Shown here piece by piece: positions 1 to 8,350 of a stretch of 64,000 nt of DNA. Location of the stretch: the NCBI GenBank assembly GCA_963664845.1, contig OY761615.1, positions 4,960,001 to 5,024,000 on the forward strand, written 5' to 3'. How positions within the stretch are numbered: position 1 is the first letter of the stretch; every line of letters starts with the position of its first letter. Both the position numbers and the translations under genes were made by a program. The DNA is from CAIYTF01 sp963664845 (GTDB taxonomy: Bacteria; Bacteroidota; Ignavibacteria; Ignavibacteriales; Ignavibacteriaceae). Below the pieces are notes generated by a model, which did no database searches, was not told the DNA's origin, and was given only the letters and a program-made list of their open reading frames with translations.

Positions 1-54
1 GAAAGCATATGAACCAGATAAATCAATGTGAAGAAAAAGGAAGGATTAGTAGCT

Positions 55-459
55 ATGACGGATTCTATTAAGCCTGAGTTTAAGTATTCCGAACTTACCG
101 GTAAGATTATCGGTTGCGCTATGGAAGTTCATAAAGCATTGGGAAATGGTTTTCAGGAAAAAATTTATCAACGGGCTTTGGCGATTGAAATGGAAGTTGC
201 AGGACTTGAATTCTCCAGGGAATTTGAAATGCCCGTTTATTACAGAGGTGTTGAAGTTGGGACCCGAAGAGTGGATTTTTTGGTGGATGCCGTTATAAGC
301 GTTGAATTGAAGGCTTTGATTCAAATTGAACCCGTACATTTTGCGCAAGCTATCAATTATCTTGAAGCTTATAATCTGGAGGTCGGGTTGCTGATTAACT
401 TTGGGAATACCAAGCTTGAATTTCACCGATTGCATAACAAAAAATACAAACCAGTCTGA
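55..459 (+). CDS. GxxExxY protein, PD-(D/E)XK nuclease-like
   Basis: A GxxExxY-family protein of about 134 residues. The family motif is visible as GFQEKIY, and a PD-(D/E)XK-type core follows as VDFLVD then ELKAL, about 10 residues apart. This superfamily includes nucleases, but the cellular role of GxxExxY proteins is not established. I chose the ATG at 55 (purine-rich AAGGAAGGA upstream) over a GTG at 28 in the same frame. The stop codon TGA (457-459) lies inside the first copy of the GTCTGAACTGTGATT repeat, and sequence just before the gene (CATATGAACCAGATAAATCA) resembles the other end of that repeat. The gene therefore seems to sit within a repeat element. Family assignment is firm; function is unknown. 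Confidence 0.85.
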   Translation: MTDSIKPEFKYSELTGKIIGCAMEVHKALGNGFQEKIYQRALAIEMEVAGLEFSREFEMPVYYRGVEVGTRRVDFLVDAVISVELKALIQIEPVHFAQAINYLEAYNLEVGLLINFGNTKLEFHRLHNKKYKPV

Positions 460-1048
460 ACTGTGATTTATGAGAATGGTCTGAACTGTGATTAAGGAAA
501 TATCTGAACTGTGATTTATGAGATTTATATGACAGACATGATGAAGCGTATTGAGACGCAAACAATTTAATTTTCCCATAAAACCCATAAATCCCATGAA
601 TCAAATAAATCACAGTTCAGACAATAAAAAATGAGAATAGTCTGAACTGTGATTAAGAAAATATCTGAACTGTGATTTATGAGATTTATATGACAGACAT
701 GATGAAGCGTATTGAGACGCAAACAATTTAATTTTCCCATAAAACCCATAAATCCCATAAATCCCATGAATCAAATAAATCATAGTTCAGACAATAAAAA
801 ATGAGAATAGTCTGAACTGTGATTAATGGGATTTTTGTGATGGGTATGATGTAGTGTATTTAGCGTGCACGATTTTATTTTCTCATAAATCGTATGAATC
901 ACATAAAGCATAGTTCAGACAATAATAAATGAGAATGGTCTGAACTGTGATTAATGGGATTTTTGTGATGGGTATGATGCAGTGTATTGAGCGTGCACAA
1001 TTTTATTTTCTCATAAATCGTATGAATCATATAAATCATAGTTCAGAC
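454..1048. repeat. Array of inverted-repeat units TCTGAACTGTGATT...AATCACAGTTCAGA
   Basis: Each unit opens with (G)TCTGAACTGTGATT and closes with its near reverse complement AATCA(C/T)AGTTCAGAC. Units are at 503-622, 664-792, 810-920 and 938-1048, with extra left ends at 454, 480 and 640. The first two units share an interior with GACAGACATGATGAAGCG and CCCATAAATCCCATGAATC; the second has one extra 9-bp CCCATAAAT copy. The last two share a different interior with GATGGGTATGATG and AGCGTGCAC. The units could each fold into a long imperfect hairpin. No transposase is visible nearby. The array occupies all the space between the GxxExxY gene and hsdS. Confidence 0.85.
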
Positions 1049-1065
1049 AATAATAATGGAAATGA

Positions 1066-2342
1066 ATGAACAAAGAAACTATACTACCCGGTCATTGGCA
1101 AGTAAAAACACTCGGAGAAGTGTGCACCACAACAAGTGGCGGAACACCAAGTCGGAGAAATTTGAATTATTACGGTGGAAGTATCCCGTGGGTTAAATCA
1201 GGTGAGTTGAACAAAGGGGTGATCTATGATACTGAAGAAAAAATTACCGATGAGGCAATAAAAAATTCCAGTGCAAAAGTATTTCCCAAAGGAACTCTTT
1301 TAATTGCCCTGTATGGCGCCACCATCGGTAAACTTGCATTCCTTGGTGTTGATGCGGCCACCAATCAGGCAGTTTGTGGCATTTTCAAGAGCGAGAATGT
1401 TGACTCAAATTATCTTTTCCATTATCTCTTTTAAAAAAGCCAAATTTAGTCAAACAAAGTATTGGGGGAGCCCAACCAAATATTAGTCAGGGAATATTGA
1501 AGAGCCTTGAAATTCCACTTCCGCCAATTACCGAACAGCGATCTATAGTTGCAAAAATAGAAGAACTCCTGAGCGATTTGGAAAACGGAAAGCAGCAACT
1601 GCAAACTGCCCAGCAGCAGTTAAAAATTTACCGCCAAAGTTTGCTGAAATGGGCATTTGAAGGCAAACTCACCAATAAAGACGTTAAAGCTGGCGAATTA
1701 CCAGAAGGATGGACGTGGGTTGAATTAGAGGATGTTGCGGACAAAATTACTGATGGTGAGCATTTTAGGCCCAAAACACAGGCTGAAGGTATCCCTTTTT
1801 TGTCTTCCAAGGATATAAGGGATAACGGCGTTTCGTTTGGTGAGCCATTGTTCATTTCGGAAGAAACTTCAAAGAAAGCACGTGAACGATGCAATCCTGA
1901 AAAGGGTGATGTGCTAATTGTTAGCCGTGGAGCTTCTGTCGGTAGAATGTGTATTGTCGATACGGATGAAGTATTTTGTTTACTTGGCAGTGTGATATTA
2001 ATAAAAATAAATAAATCTATTTATAATAAATATATTAACTATGTCTTGAAATCTCCGATTGCTAATCAGAAACTTATTGACGCCTCGGGCGCAACTGCAC
2101 AACAAGCAATATACCTAAGAGATATTAAAGGTATAAAAATTCCACTTCCTTCAATCGTAGAACAACACCGTATAGTCGAAGAATTAGAAAGCAAATTAAC
2201 AATTTGCGATAAAATAGAAGAAACCATCACGCAAAGCCTGCAGCAGGCAGAAACCCTGCGCCAAAGCATTTTGAAACAGGCATTTGAAGGGAAGTTGGTC
2301 CGAACTATGATCTGTGAGAATAGTCTGAACTATGATTTATAA
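1066..2342 (+). pseudogene. hsdS: Type I restriction-modification specificity subunit HsdS, frameshifted
   Basis: The DNA-recognition subunit of a type I system, read in two frames. The first part (1066-1434) holds target-recognition domain 1, with GGTPSR and IPWVKSGEL motifs, and stops at TAA 1432-1434. The frame starting at 1431 continues as LKKPNLVKQSIGGAQPN, then IPLPPITEQ, a central coiled coil (about 1550-1660), domain 2 and a second distal repeat (IPLPSIVEQ). Adding one T to the TTTT run at about 1429-1432 would restore a protein of about 425 residues, the usual HsdS length. The break could be a real mutation, phase variation or an indel error. The last 15 or so codons come from the repeat that begins at 2298, replacing the normal end. 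hsdM follows after 374 bp. Confidence 0.8.
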
Positions 2343-2490
2343 GATTTATATGAAATGCATGATAAAAACACAGGAAACAATCGCTTACTAACTCAATAAA
2401 TAGGAATTTTTGTCTCCTATCTTTCACATTAATCACTTGAATCACAGTTCAGATATTTTTTGCATTAATCACAAAAATCACAGTTTAGAC
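2298..2490. repeat. Further diverged copy of the TCTGAACTGTGATT inverted repeat
   Basis: Left end GTCCGAACTATGATCTGTGAG at 2298 followed by GTCTGAACTATGATTTATAAG, interior with ATTTATATGAAATGCATGAT, right ends AATCACAGTTCAGA (2440-2453) and AATCACAGTTTAGAC (2476-2490). The left end is translated as the tail of hsdS. Decayed similar words continue (TCTGAACTGCGG near 2582), so the 2491-2716 stretch before hsdM looks like degraded repeat; I see no gene in it. Confidence 0.75.
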
Positions 2491-2716
2491 AAATTGAAGC
2501 AGATGAGTAAAGATCTAAACTGAAAATTGTCAGATTATGATCTGTTATGTGATGAAACTGTCGGCTCCATGCGATCGAATATTCTGAACTGCGGTGAGCG
2601 CGCTAATTGTTTCCATTTTGGAAACAGTTCAAATATAAATTAGTAATAAGTTGGATGCTCTGTCTAATAATTAGTCAACGTCCTGAAAATAGTTTTTAAG
2701 AAAAAAGAAAAGAATA

Positions 2717-4204
2717 ATGACCTCCAATACCTCAAGCGTAGTAAGCAAAGTCTGGTCCTTCTGTAACCCGCTCCGCGACGTTGGCGTGGGCTACGGCGAC
2801 TATCTCGAACAATTAACCTATCTGCTCTTCCTCAAAATGGCGGATGAATACGGAAAACCGCCCTATAACCGCGAACTGAATATCCCGAAAATATATAACT
2901 GGGACAGCCTGACTGCCGGGAAGGGGGCCGAGCTGGAATTGCACTACTCAACCTTGCTCCGGGAACTGAGCAAGCAGAAGGGCATCCTGGGGCAGATATT
3001 CACCAAGAGCCAGAACAAGATACAGGATCCGGCAATGCTTGGAAAGATCATCGACATGATCGACAAGGAAAACTGGTTAGTCATGGGTGCCGACGTGAAA
3101 GGCGATATTTATGAGGGACTTCTGGAGAAAAACGCGGAGGACGTGAAGAGCGGGGCCGGGCAGTATTTCACTCCCCGTGCTTTGATCCGCGCAATGGTGG
3201 AGTGCATCCGTCCCGAACCCGGCAAAACCATTGCCGACCCGGCCTGCGGCACTGGCGGCTTCTTTCTGGCGGCCTATGATTATCTGGTGGCCAATAACAA
3301 ACTGAACAAAGAACAGAACAAGTTCCTGAAACATTCAACCTTCTTCGGCAATGAAATAGTTGCCGGTACACGTCGCCTTGCTCTCATGAACCTGTTCCTG
3401 CACAACATCGGCGACATCGACGGCGATAATTTCATTTCCCCCGCCGATGCCCTCATTGCCGCTTCGCCGGAAACCTATGATTACGTCCTGGCAAATCCGC
3501 CATTCGGCAAGAAGAGCAGTCAGACTTTTACCAATGACGAAGGCGAGCAGGAAAAGGAAGACCTTACCTATAACCGTCAGGACTTCTGGGCTACCACCAG
3601 CAACAAGCAACTGAATTTCGTTCAGCATATCCGTTCCATGCTCAAGACAACCGGCCTCGCAGCTGTTGTCGTTCCGGACAATGTCCTTTTCGAAGGCAGT
3701 GCCGGTGAAACCGTCCGTAAAAAGCTGCTTGAGACCACGGATCTGCATACAATTCTCCGTCTGCCCACCGGGATATTCTACGCGCAGGGAGTAAAGGCGA
3801 ACGTTATTTTCTTTGACAACAAGCCCGCCGATAAAAAGGCCTGGACAAAAGTTATCTGGGTATATGATTACCGCACGAACATCCATCATACGCTCAAGAA
3901 AAATCCGCTTAAAACCGATGACCTTAAGGATTTTATTGCCTGCTATAATCCCTCCAACCGCCACAAGCGGAAGGAGACCTATAACGCCGAAACCAATCCC
4001 GAAGGCCGCTGGCGCAAATTCACCTACGAAGAGATCATCGCAAGGGACAAAACGAGTCTGGACATCACCTGGCTCAAGGACAAATCCCTGGCCGATCTTG
4101 ACAATCTTCCGGACCCGGATGTTATTGCCGACGAGATAATAGAAAACCTCGAAGCCGGGCTGGCAAGCTTCAGGGAGATCATGGTGAAGCTGGGTGCGAA
4201 GTGA
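2717..4204 (+). CDS. hsdM: Type I restriction-modification methyltransferase HsdM
   Basis: A 495-residue N6-adenine DNA methyltransferase. The N-terminal HsdM domain (about 10-140) is followed by the SAM-binding motif DPACGTGGF (174-182) and the catalytic NPPF (260-263). Length and motifs are complete, so it should be active as a methylase when paired with a specificity subunit. It lies downstream of hsdS, which is the less common order. No hsdR is present on either side within the window; one could lie left of position 1. The codon use is noticeably G+C-richer than its flanks, for example across 3100-3260, which suggests transfer. The stretch after it is repeat-bearing non-coding DNA. Confidence 0.93.
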   Translation: MTSNTSSVVSKVWSFCNPLRDVGVGYGDYLEQLTYLLFLKMADEYGKPPYNRELNIPKIYNWDSLTAGKGAELELHYSTLLRELSKQKGILGQIFTKSQNKIQDPAMLGKIIDMIDKENWLVMGADVKGDIYEGLLEKNAEDVKSGAGQYFTPRALIRAMVECIRPEPGKTIADPACGTGGFFLAAYDYLVANNKLNKEQNKFLKHSTFFGNEIVAGTRRLALMNLFLHNIGDIDGDNFISPADALIAASPETYDYVLANPPFGKKSSQTFTNDEGEQEKEDLTYNRQDFWATTSNKQLNFVQHIRSMLKTTGLAAVVVPDNVLFEGSAGETVRKKLLETTDLHTILRLPTGIFYAQGVKANVIFFDNKPADKKAWTKVIWVYDYRTNIHHTLKKNPLKTDDLKDFIACYNPSNRHKRKETYNAETNPEGRWRKFTYEEIIARDKTSLDITWLKDKSLADLDNLPDPDVIADEIIENLEAGLASFREIMVKLGAK

Positions 4205-4284
4205 GCGGATGATGGGCTAAATAAGGTGGGGGGGCAGATGTGCAGGGGCAATGCAGGCATTCGGATCTGTTCCAATTCGCAAAA

Positions 4285-4438
4285 GCTGCAATAATGTCAT
4301 GTGCTACAATAGTATTACGCCTTCGGCATTTGGCTTCGCGCTATTCGCGAATGCTACAATAATGTCATGTGCTACATTAATATCATGCTTTCGGCATTAC
4401 ACTTTGTTTCGATTCACAAATGCGACCATAATGTCAAA
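4285..4438. repeat. Short tandem-like repeat GCTACAATAATGTCATGTGCTACA
   Basis: A 24-bp word occurs at 4285-4308 (GCTGCAATAATGTCATGTGCTACA) and 4353-4376 (one difference), and a partial copy TGCGACCATAATGTCAAAT is at 4421-4438. Between copies the word TTCGGCATT recurs (4322-4330 and 4390-4398). The period is about 68 bp. The rest of 4205-4575, between hsdM and trxB, shows no gene. Confidence 0.6.
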
Positions 4439-4575
4439 TCGGTTCTAATTCAAGAATGATGATGAAAGTAGAATGTTATTCAGTTGTCTGAATCGTTGAG
4501 CACAAATTTGCATCTAACTTTACATTGAGATACGAAATTGTTTAGTTATTTTATTGCTATAACTTAGGAGTTTTC

Positions 4576-5526
4576 ATGGAAGAATTACAAAATCATCATA
4601 AATTGATTATTATCGGATCAGGACCCGCGGGATTGACCGCTGCTCTCTATTCGGCAAGGGCTAACCTTAAACCGGTTGTGTTTGAAGGACTGCAACCCGG
4701 CGGTCAGCTTACCATCACAACAGAAGTTGAAAATTATCCCGGATTTGAACACGGCATCCAGGGGCCGCAGTTAATGGAGCTGATGCGCAAACAGGCTATA
4801 CGGTTCGGAGCGGACTGCAGGTATAAGGAAATTACGAAGATAGACGTCAGTGAGCGACCTTTCAAATTGTGGAGCTACGATGAGCTTTATTATGCCGACG
4901 CTGTCATTATTTCCACCGGAGCTACGGCAAAACTGCTCGGTCTTGAAAGTGAGAAAAAATTCATGGGATTTGGCGTAAGCGCCTGTGCAACCTGTGACGG
5001 CTTTTTCTTCAGAAACCAAAAAGTTTTGGTTGTTGGCGGTGGCGACACTGCACTGGAAGAGGCAAGTTATCTTTCACACCATGCTACCGAAGTGCAGATC
5101 ATTCATCGCCGCGATGAATTCCGCGCGTCGAAGATCATGGTGGATCGCGTAAAGAAGAATTCGAAAATTTCGTTCCTCCTGAACAAGGTTGTTGAGGAAG
5201 TGCTGGGTACTGATGCAGACGGACGGAAGTCGTTGACCGGAGTAAGGCTCCGTGACACAAAAACTAACGAAATTTCCGAAGTGCAAACGGATGGTTTGTT
5301 CATTGCCATCGGACACCAACCCAACACAGATTTGTTCAAAGGTATTATTGATCTGGATGAAAACGGGTACATAGTTCCGAAGCCGGGAAGTACATACACC
5401 AACGTTGAAGGCGTGTTTGCTGCGGGTGATGTTGCGGACAGCACCTATCGCCAGGCAGTGACTGCCGCGGGCACCGGATGCATGGCAGCTATTGATGCCG
5501 AGCGGTGGCTTGCTGCACAGGAATGA
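4576..5526 (+). CDS. trxB: Thioredoxin reductase
   Basis: A 316-residue NADPH-dependent flavoprotein that reduces thioredoxin in the cytoplasm. Visible are the FAD-binding GSGPAG (14-19), the redox-active CATC (137-140) and the NADPH-binding VGGGDTA just after it. A second FAD motif, GVFAAGDV, is near the C-terminus. Length is typical for low-molecular-weight TrxB. The start is supported by TAGGAG placed a few bases before ATG. It stands alone, and its transcript probably ends at the hairpin at 5641-5687. Confidence 0.97.
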   Translation: MEELQNHHKLIIIGSGPAGLTAALYSARANLKPVVFEGLQPGGQLTITTEVENYPGFEHGIQGPQLMELMRKQAIRFGADCRYKEITKIDVSERPFKLWSYDELYYADAVIISTGATAKLLGLESEKKFMGFGVSACATCDGFFFRNQKVLVVGGGDTALEEASYLSHHATEVQIIHRRDEFRASKIMVDRVKKNSKISFLLNKVVEEVLGTDADGRKSLTGVRLRDTKTNEISEVQTDGLFIAIGHQPNTDLFKGIIDLDENGYIVPKPGSTYTNVEGVFAAGDVADSTYRQAVTAAGTGCMAAIDAERWLAAQE

Positions 5527-5640
5527 TTAGCCAAGGGGCGTACAAGAAAAATAGAATGCACACGGATGACGCGGATCTGCGCGGATAGAAAATGCAGATT
5601 TGGACTTTGTACGCTTCGTTATGGATTCTCTTTTGATTAA

Positions 5641-5687
5641 ACCGGCTTTAGCAACAAATAGAAATTCTGTTTGTGGCTAAAGCCGGT
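5641..5687. terminator. Hairpin between convergent trxB and folE
   Basis: Perfect 12-bp arms ACCGGCTTTAGC (5641-5652) and GCTAAAGCCGGT (5676-5687); the pairing extends through ACAAA/TTTGT. It sits between the stop of trxB and the stop of folE, so it fits a bidirectional terminator. It also carries the GGCTTTAGCCACAAA-type palindrome seen again near 54208, so it may be a dispersed repeat put to this use. Confidence 0.7.
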
Positions 5688-5730
5688 GGTGTTTTGGGTT
5701 GTTATGGAACTTTTTTACAGCGTCAATGAA

Positions 5731-6396
5731 CTAACCTATATATCTCAGAAACTCATTGCGGTGTGCCATATCCAGGAATTTGCCGTGATAGCTTGATGTT
5801 ACGGTTGAGCTTTGTACATCGCCAACACCACGGGAGGCGACGCAGAGGTGGTTGGCTTCGATAACAACTGCGACATCTTCAGTCTTCAGTAATTGTTTCA
5901 ATTCATTTGCAATTTGGACAGTCAGTCGTTCCTGTACCTGTGGACGCCGGGCGTAGTATTGCACAATCCGGTTGATCTTTGATAAACCGATCACGCTGCC
6001 GGTGGATATATAGGAAACATGGGCCTTTCCGAAGAAGGGAACGAAGTGATGCTCGCAATTGGAATAGAAACCGATATTCTTTTCAACCAGCATCTCGTTG
6101 AATTTATATTTATTTTCAAACAGTGTGATGCCCGGTTTGTTTTCAGGGTTTAGTCCGCTGAAAATTTCCTTAACATACATTTTGGCAACGCGGAGAGGAG
6201 TGTCTTTGAGACTGTCGTCCTCCATATCAAGGCCGAGAATGTTCATGATCTCCCTGAAATTCTTTTCAATAAGCTCGACCTTAAGGTCATCATCAATCTT
6301 AAACGCGTCCGCGCGCAGGGGCGTGTTCAGGTGATTGAAGGCATGATGATATTGCTGATCATCGATCTCGGAAACTGTTTTTTCCGGAATTTTCAT
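5731..6396 (-). CDS. folE: GTP cyclohydrolase I
   Basis: A 221-residue enzyme that opens GTP to form dihydroneopterin triphosphate, the first step to folate or pterin cofactors. The zinc ligands are visible in SNCEHHFVPF (Cys114, His116, His117) and HLCVASRGV (Cys185). RPQVQERLT is the usual substrate-binding segment. Length is normal, with a short N-terminal extension of about 35 residues. It is a single gene that reads toward trxB and diverges from the prenyltransferase gene at 6473. Confidence 0.97.
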   Translation of the reverse strand: MKIPEKTVSEIDDQQYHHAFNHLNTPLRADAFKIDDDLKVELIEKNFREIMNILGLDMEDDSLKDTPLRVAKMYVKEIFSGLNPENKPGITLFENKYKFNEMLVEKNIGFYSNCEHHFVPFFGKAHVSYISTGSVIGLSKINRIVQYYARRPQVQERLTVQIANELKQLLKTEDVAVVIEANHLCVASRGVGDVQSSTVTSSYHGKFLDMAHRNEFLRYIG

Positions 6397-6472
6397 ACAA
6401 GATTCCTGTATTTATTGATATATTTAACAACTGAATTACTGCCAAAATAGTTTCATTAGAGGCAAAAAAAAT

Positions 6473-7297
6473 ATGTTTAGCGCTGTCAGAATTATTCGCC
6501 CCCTGAACGTTCTGTTCACTTTGGCGATCTCGGGATTGTTTTGTTTTCTGTGCGACCAGAACCACCGCGTGCTTCTGGCTTCGTTGGCGGGATTGAGTGC
6601 CGCACTTACGGCCAGCTCGGGAAACATTATCAATGACGTTGCGGATGTTGACACTGACAAAATAAACAGACCGCAGAGGGTTTTGCCTTCAGGGATTCTT
6701 ACAGTGCAACAGGCCCTGTTGTTTTATTATATTTCTGTCAGCTTTTCCGTCATTATAGCATTTCAAATATCCAAAGCAGCCTTTTTGATTGTCCTGGTTA
6801 CACACCTCCTTTTGCTCGCCTATTCGATCACTTTACAGAAAATGCCTTTTTTCAAGAATGTGACCATTGCGTTTATCGCGGGCTTGCTTTTCGTATACAT
6901 AGGCGTGGTGACAGGGAATATCGATGCCGTATTGTTCCCCGCGCGATTTGCTTTTTTGATAACCTTGTTGCGGGAAATTGTGAAGGACGCAGAAGACAGG
7001 GAAGGGGATTTGCGCAATGGTCTGACTTCACTTGCAATTCTTATCGGGGAGAAGCGCACGCAGCTGGTGAGCCAAACCATAGCGGCAGTGCTAATTATGG
7101 TTTGCATACTTGCATACACGACACACGCGTTATCAATTTACTATTTCATTATTGTCATGATGACGGTATGTCCGATGCTTTTCTATGTAATAGTGGTTCT
7201 TGGGCGATCCACTCTTTTTGTTGAGGCTACGCGGTTAAGCCGGATCATAAAGCTTGCCATGTTCGCGGGATTTTTGGCAATAATGGTTGGAATATGA
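6473..7297 (+). CDS. UbiA-family prenyltransferase
   Basis: A 274-residue integral membrane prenyltransferase. The first Asp-rich motif NDVADVDTD (54-62) continues into the typical INRPQRVLPSG, and a second Asp motif appears as DAEDREGD near 172. About eight hydrophobic segments are present. It most resembles the geranylgeranylglycerol-phosphate/protoheme branch of the family, but the substrate cannot be fixed from sequence; quinone or lipid ether precursors are possible. It overlaps rnhB by 4 bp (ATGA), so the two are probably co-translated. Confidence 0.85.
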   Translation: MFSAVRIIRPLNVLFTLAISGLFCFLCDQNHRVLLASLAGLSAALTASSGNIINDVADVDTDKINRPQRVLPSGILTVQQALLFYYISVSFSVIIAFQISKAAFLIVLVTHLLLLAYSITLQKMPFFKNVTIAFIAGLLFVYIGVVTGNIDAVLFPARFAFLITLLREIVKDAEDREGDLRNGLTSLAILIGEKRTQLVSQTIAAVLIMVCILAYTTHALSIYYFIIVMMTVCPMLFYVIVVLGRSTLFVEATRLSRIIKLAMFAGFLAIMVGI

Positions 7298-7926
7298 TTG
7301 CCTTTGATGACCGGTATCGTGAACAGGGATACAAGCAGCTTTGCGGCGTTGATGAAGTCGGCAGAGGACCGCTGGCTGGGCCTGTTGTTGCTGCTGCCGT
7401 GATCTTTGCTCCAGGAGTGGTCATAGAAGGTATCAACGATTCCAAGAAACTGACTGAGCGCAAAAGGGAGAGCCTTTACGCGAGGATTGTTGCTGAATCT
7501 GAAACCTACGGCTATGCATTGGTGAGTCCGGAGCGGATTGACGAAATCAATATTCTTCAGGCATCGCTGGAGGCAATGAGGATTGCGGTATCGCAATTGA
7601 CGGTTGAGCCGGATCTCATATTAATTGACGGGAACAAGACATTTGCCCATGCTGCAAAACGTGAAGCAATTGTGAAGGGGGATGCAAAGAGTTTTTCGAT
7701 AGCGGCGGCGTCCATAGTAGCTAAGGTAATACGGGACCGGCTCATGGTCGAGCTGGACAAAGAATTCCCGCATTTCAACTGGAGCAGGAACAAGGGCTAT
7801 CCGACCAAGGATCATATTCGTGCAGTTCTTGAGTATGGTTCATGCATTCATCATCGAAAGAGTTTTTTAAAAAATATTCCAGTATGGCAGCAAAATGGAC
7901 TTTTCGACCAGCAAACTGGGCCTTGA
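7294..7926 (+). CDS. rnhB: Ribonuclease HII
   Basis: A 210-residue endonuclease that cuts the RNA strand of RNA-DNA hybrids and removes misincorporated ribonucleotides. The signature GVDEVGRGPLAGPVVAAAV (18-36) supplies the catalytic Asp20 and Glu21, and LILIDGNK holds the third acidic residue. Length is typical. Start ATG overlaps the stop of the prenyltransferase gene; its own 3' end overlaps yraN by 32 bp. Confidence 0.96.
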   Translation: MIAFDDRYREQGYKQLCGVDEVGRGPLAGPVVAAAVIFAPGVVIEGINDSKKLTERKRESLYARIVAESETYGYALVSPERIDEINILQASLEAMRIAVSQLTVEPDLILIDGNKTFAHAAKREAIVKGDAKSFSIAAASIVAKVIRDRLMVELDKEFPHFNWSRNKGYPTKDHIRAVLEYGSCIHHRKSFLKNIPVWQQNGLFDQQTGP

Positions 7927-8260
7927 AGGGGAAGACCAGGCGGCAGCTTATCTTCAGGAACAGGGATATGAGATAGTTGCGAGGAACTACCGTTATGGCA
8001 AGGGTGAGATTGATATTATAGCAAATGACGGCGATGAGCTGGTGTTTGTTGAGGTGAAGACCCGTTCCAATGATGCCTTCGGGCATCCGGTTTATGCATT
8101 AACACAATCCAAACAGAAGCAGATAATACGTATTGCCAAGAGTTATGTTTACGAGCGCGATATCGTGGACAAAATAATACGTTTTGACGTTATAACCATT
8201 GAGAATGAGGATGGCAGGGAAGTGTTGGAGCATATTAAAGATGCGTTTATTGATCGGTAA
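7895..8260 (+). CDS. YraN family (UPF0102) endonuclease-like protein
   Basis: A 121-residue UPF0102 protein. The N-terminal GLEGEDQAAAYL and the nuclease-like core GEIDIIANDGDELVFVEVKT match the family, and the core has the D-ExK arrangement of Holliday-junction-resolvase folds. It starts inside the 3' end of rnhB, a common pairing in bacteria. Role is uncertain; a DNA-processing function is usually proposed. Confidence 0.92.
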   Translation: MDFSTSKLGLEGEDQAAAYLQEQGYEIVARNYRYGKGEIDIIANDGDELVFVEVKTRSNDAFGHPVYALTQSKQKQIIRIAKSYVYERDIVDKIIRFDVITIENEDGREVLEHIKDAFIDR

Positions 8261-8312
8261 CCACTGATTGAACCGCTGATTGAAGGTGATTTAACCGCTG
8301 ATTGAAGATGAT
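8261..8312. repeat. Short direct repeats ACCGCTGATTGAAG
   Basis: The word (A)CCGCTGATTGAAG(G/A)TGAT appears twice, with a partial copy CCACTGATTGAA before them. It fills much of the gap between the convergent yraN and ABC permease genes and resembles the GCGGATTTGAAC family of dispersed repeats found elsewhere in the window. Confidence 0.45.
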
Positions 8313-8350
8313 TCTATCGGTAACACTGAATGGTGTAAAGCAGCAATTTT

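Noticed and set aside
46..613. Minus-strand frames of 183 and 72 residues across the GxxExxY gene and repeats
   Set aside because: They are antisense to a recognised gene and rich in repeat-derived words (YKSHKSQF, INHSSD); no family match.
454..1048. Repeat array considered as a CRISPR locus
   Set aside because: Units are about 110-130 bp with inverted ends and conserved interiors, not short repeats with unique spacers, and no cas gene is present.
3335..3964. 209-residue minus-strand frame opposite hsdM
   Set aside because: Lies fully inside the recognised methyltransferase gene; G+C-rich coding DNA often leaves open antisense frames.
4251..4448. 65-residue frame after hsdM
   Set aside because: Made almost entirely of the 68-bp repeat; no coding character.
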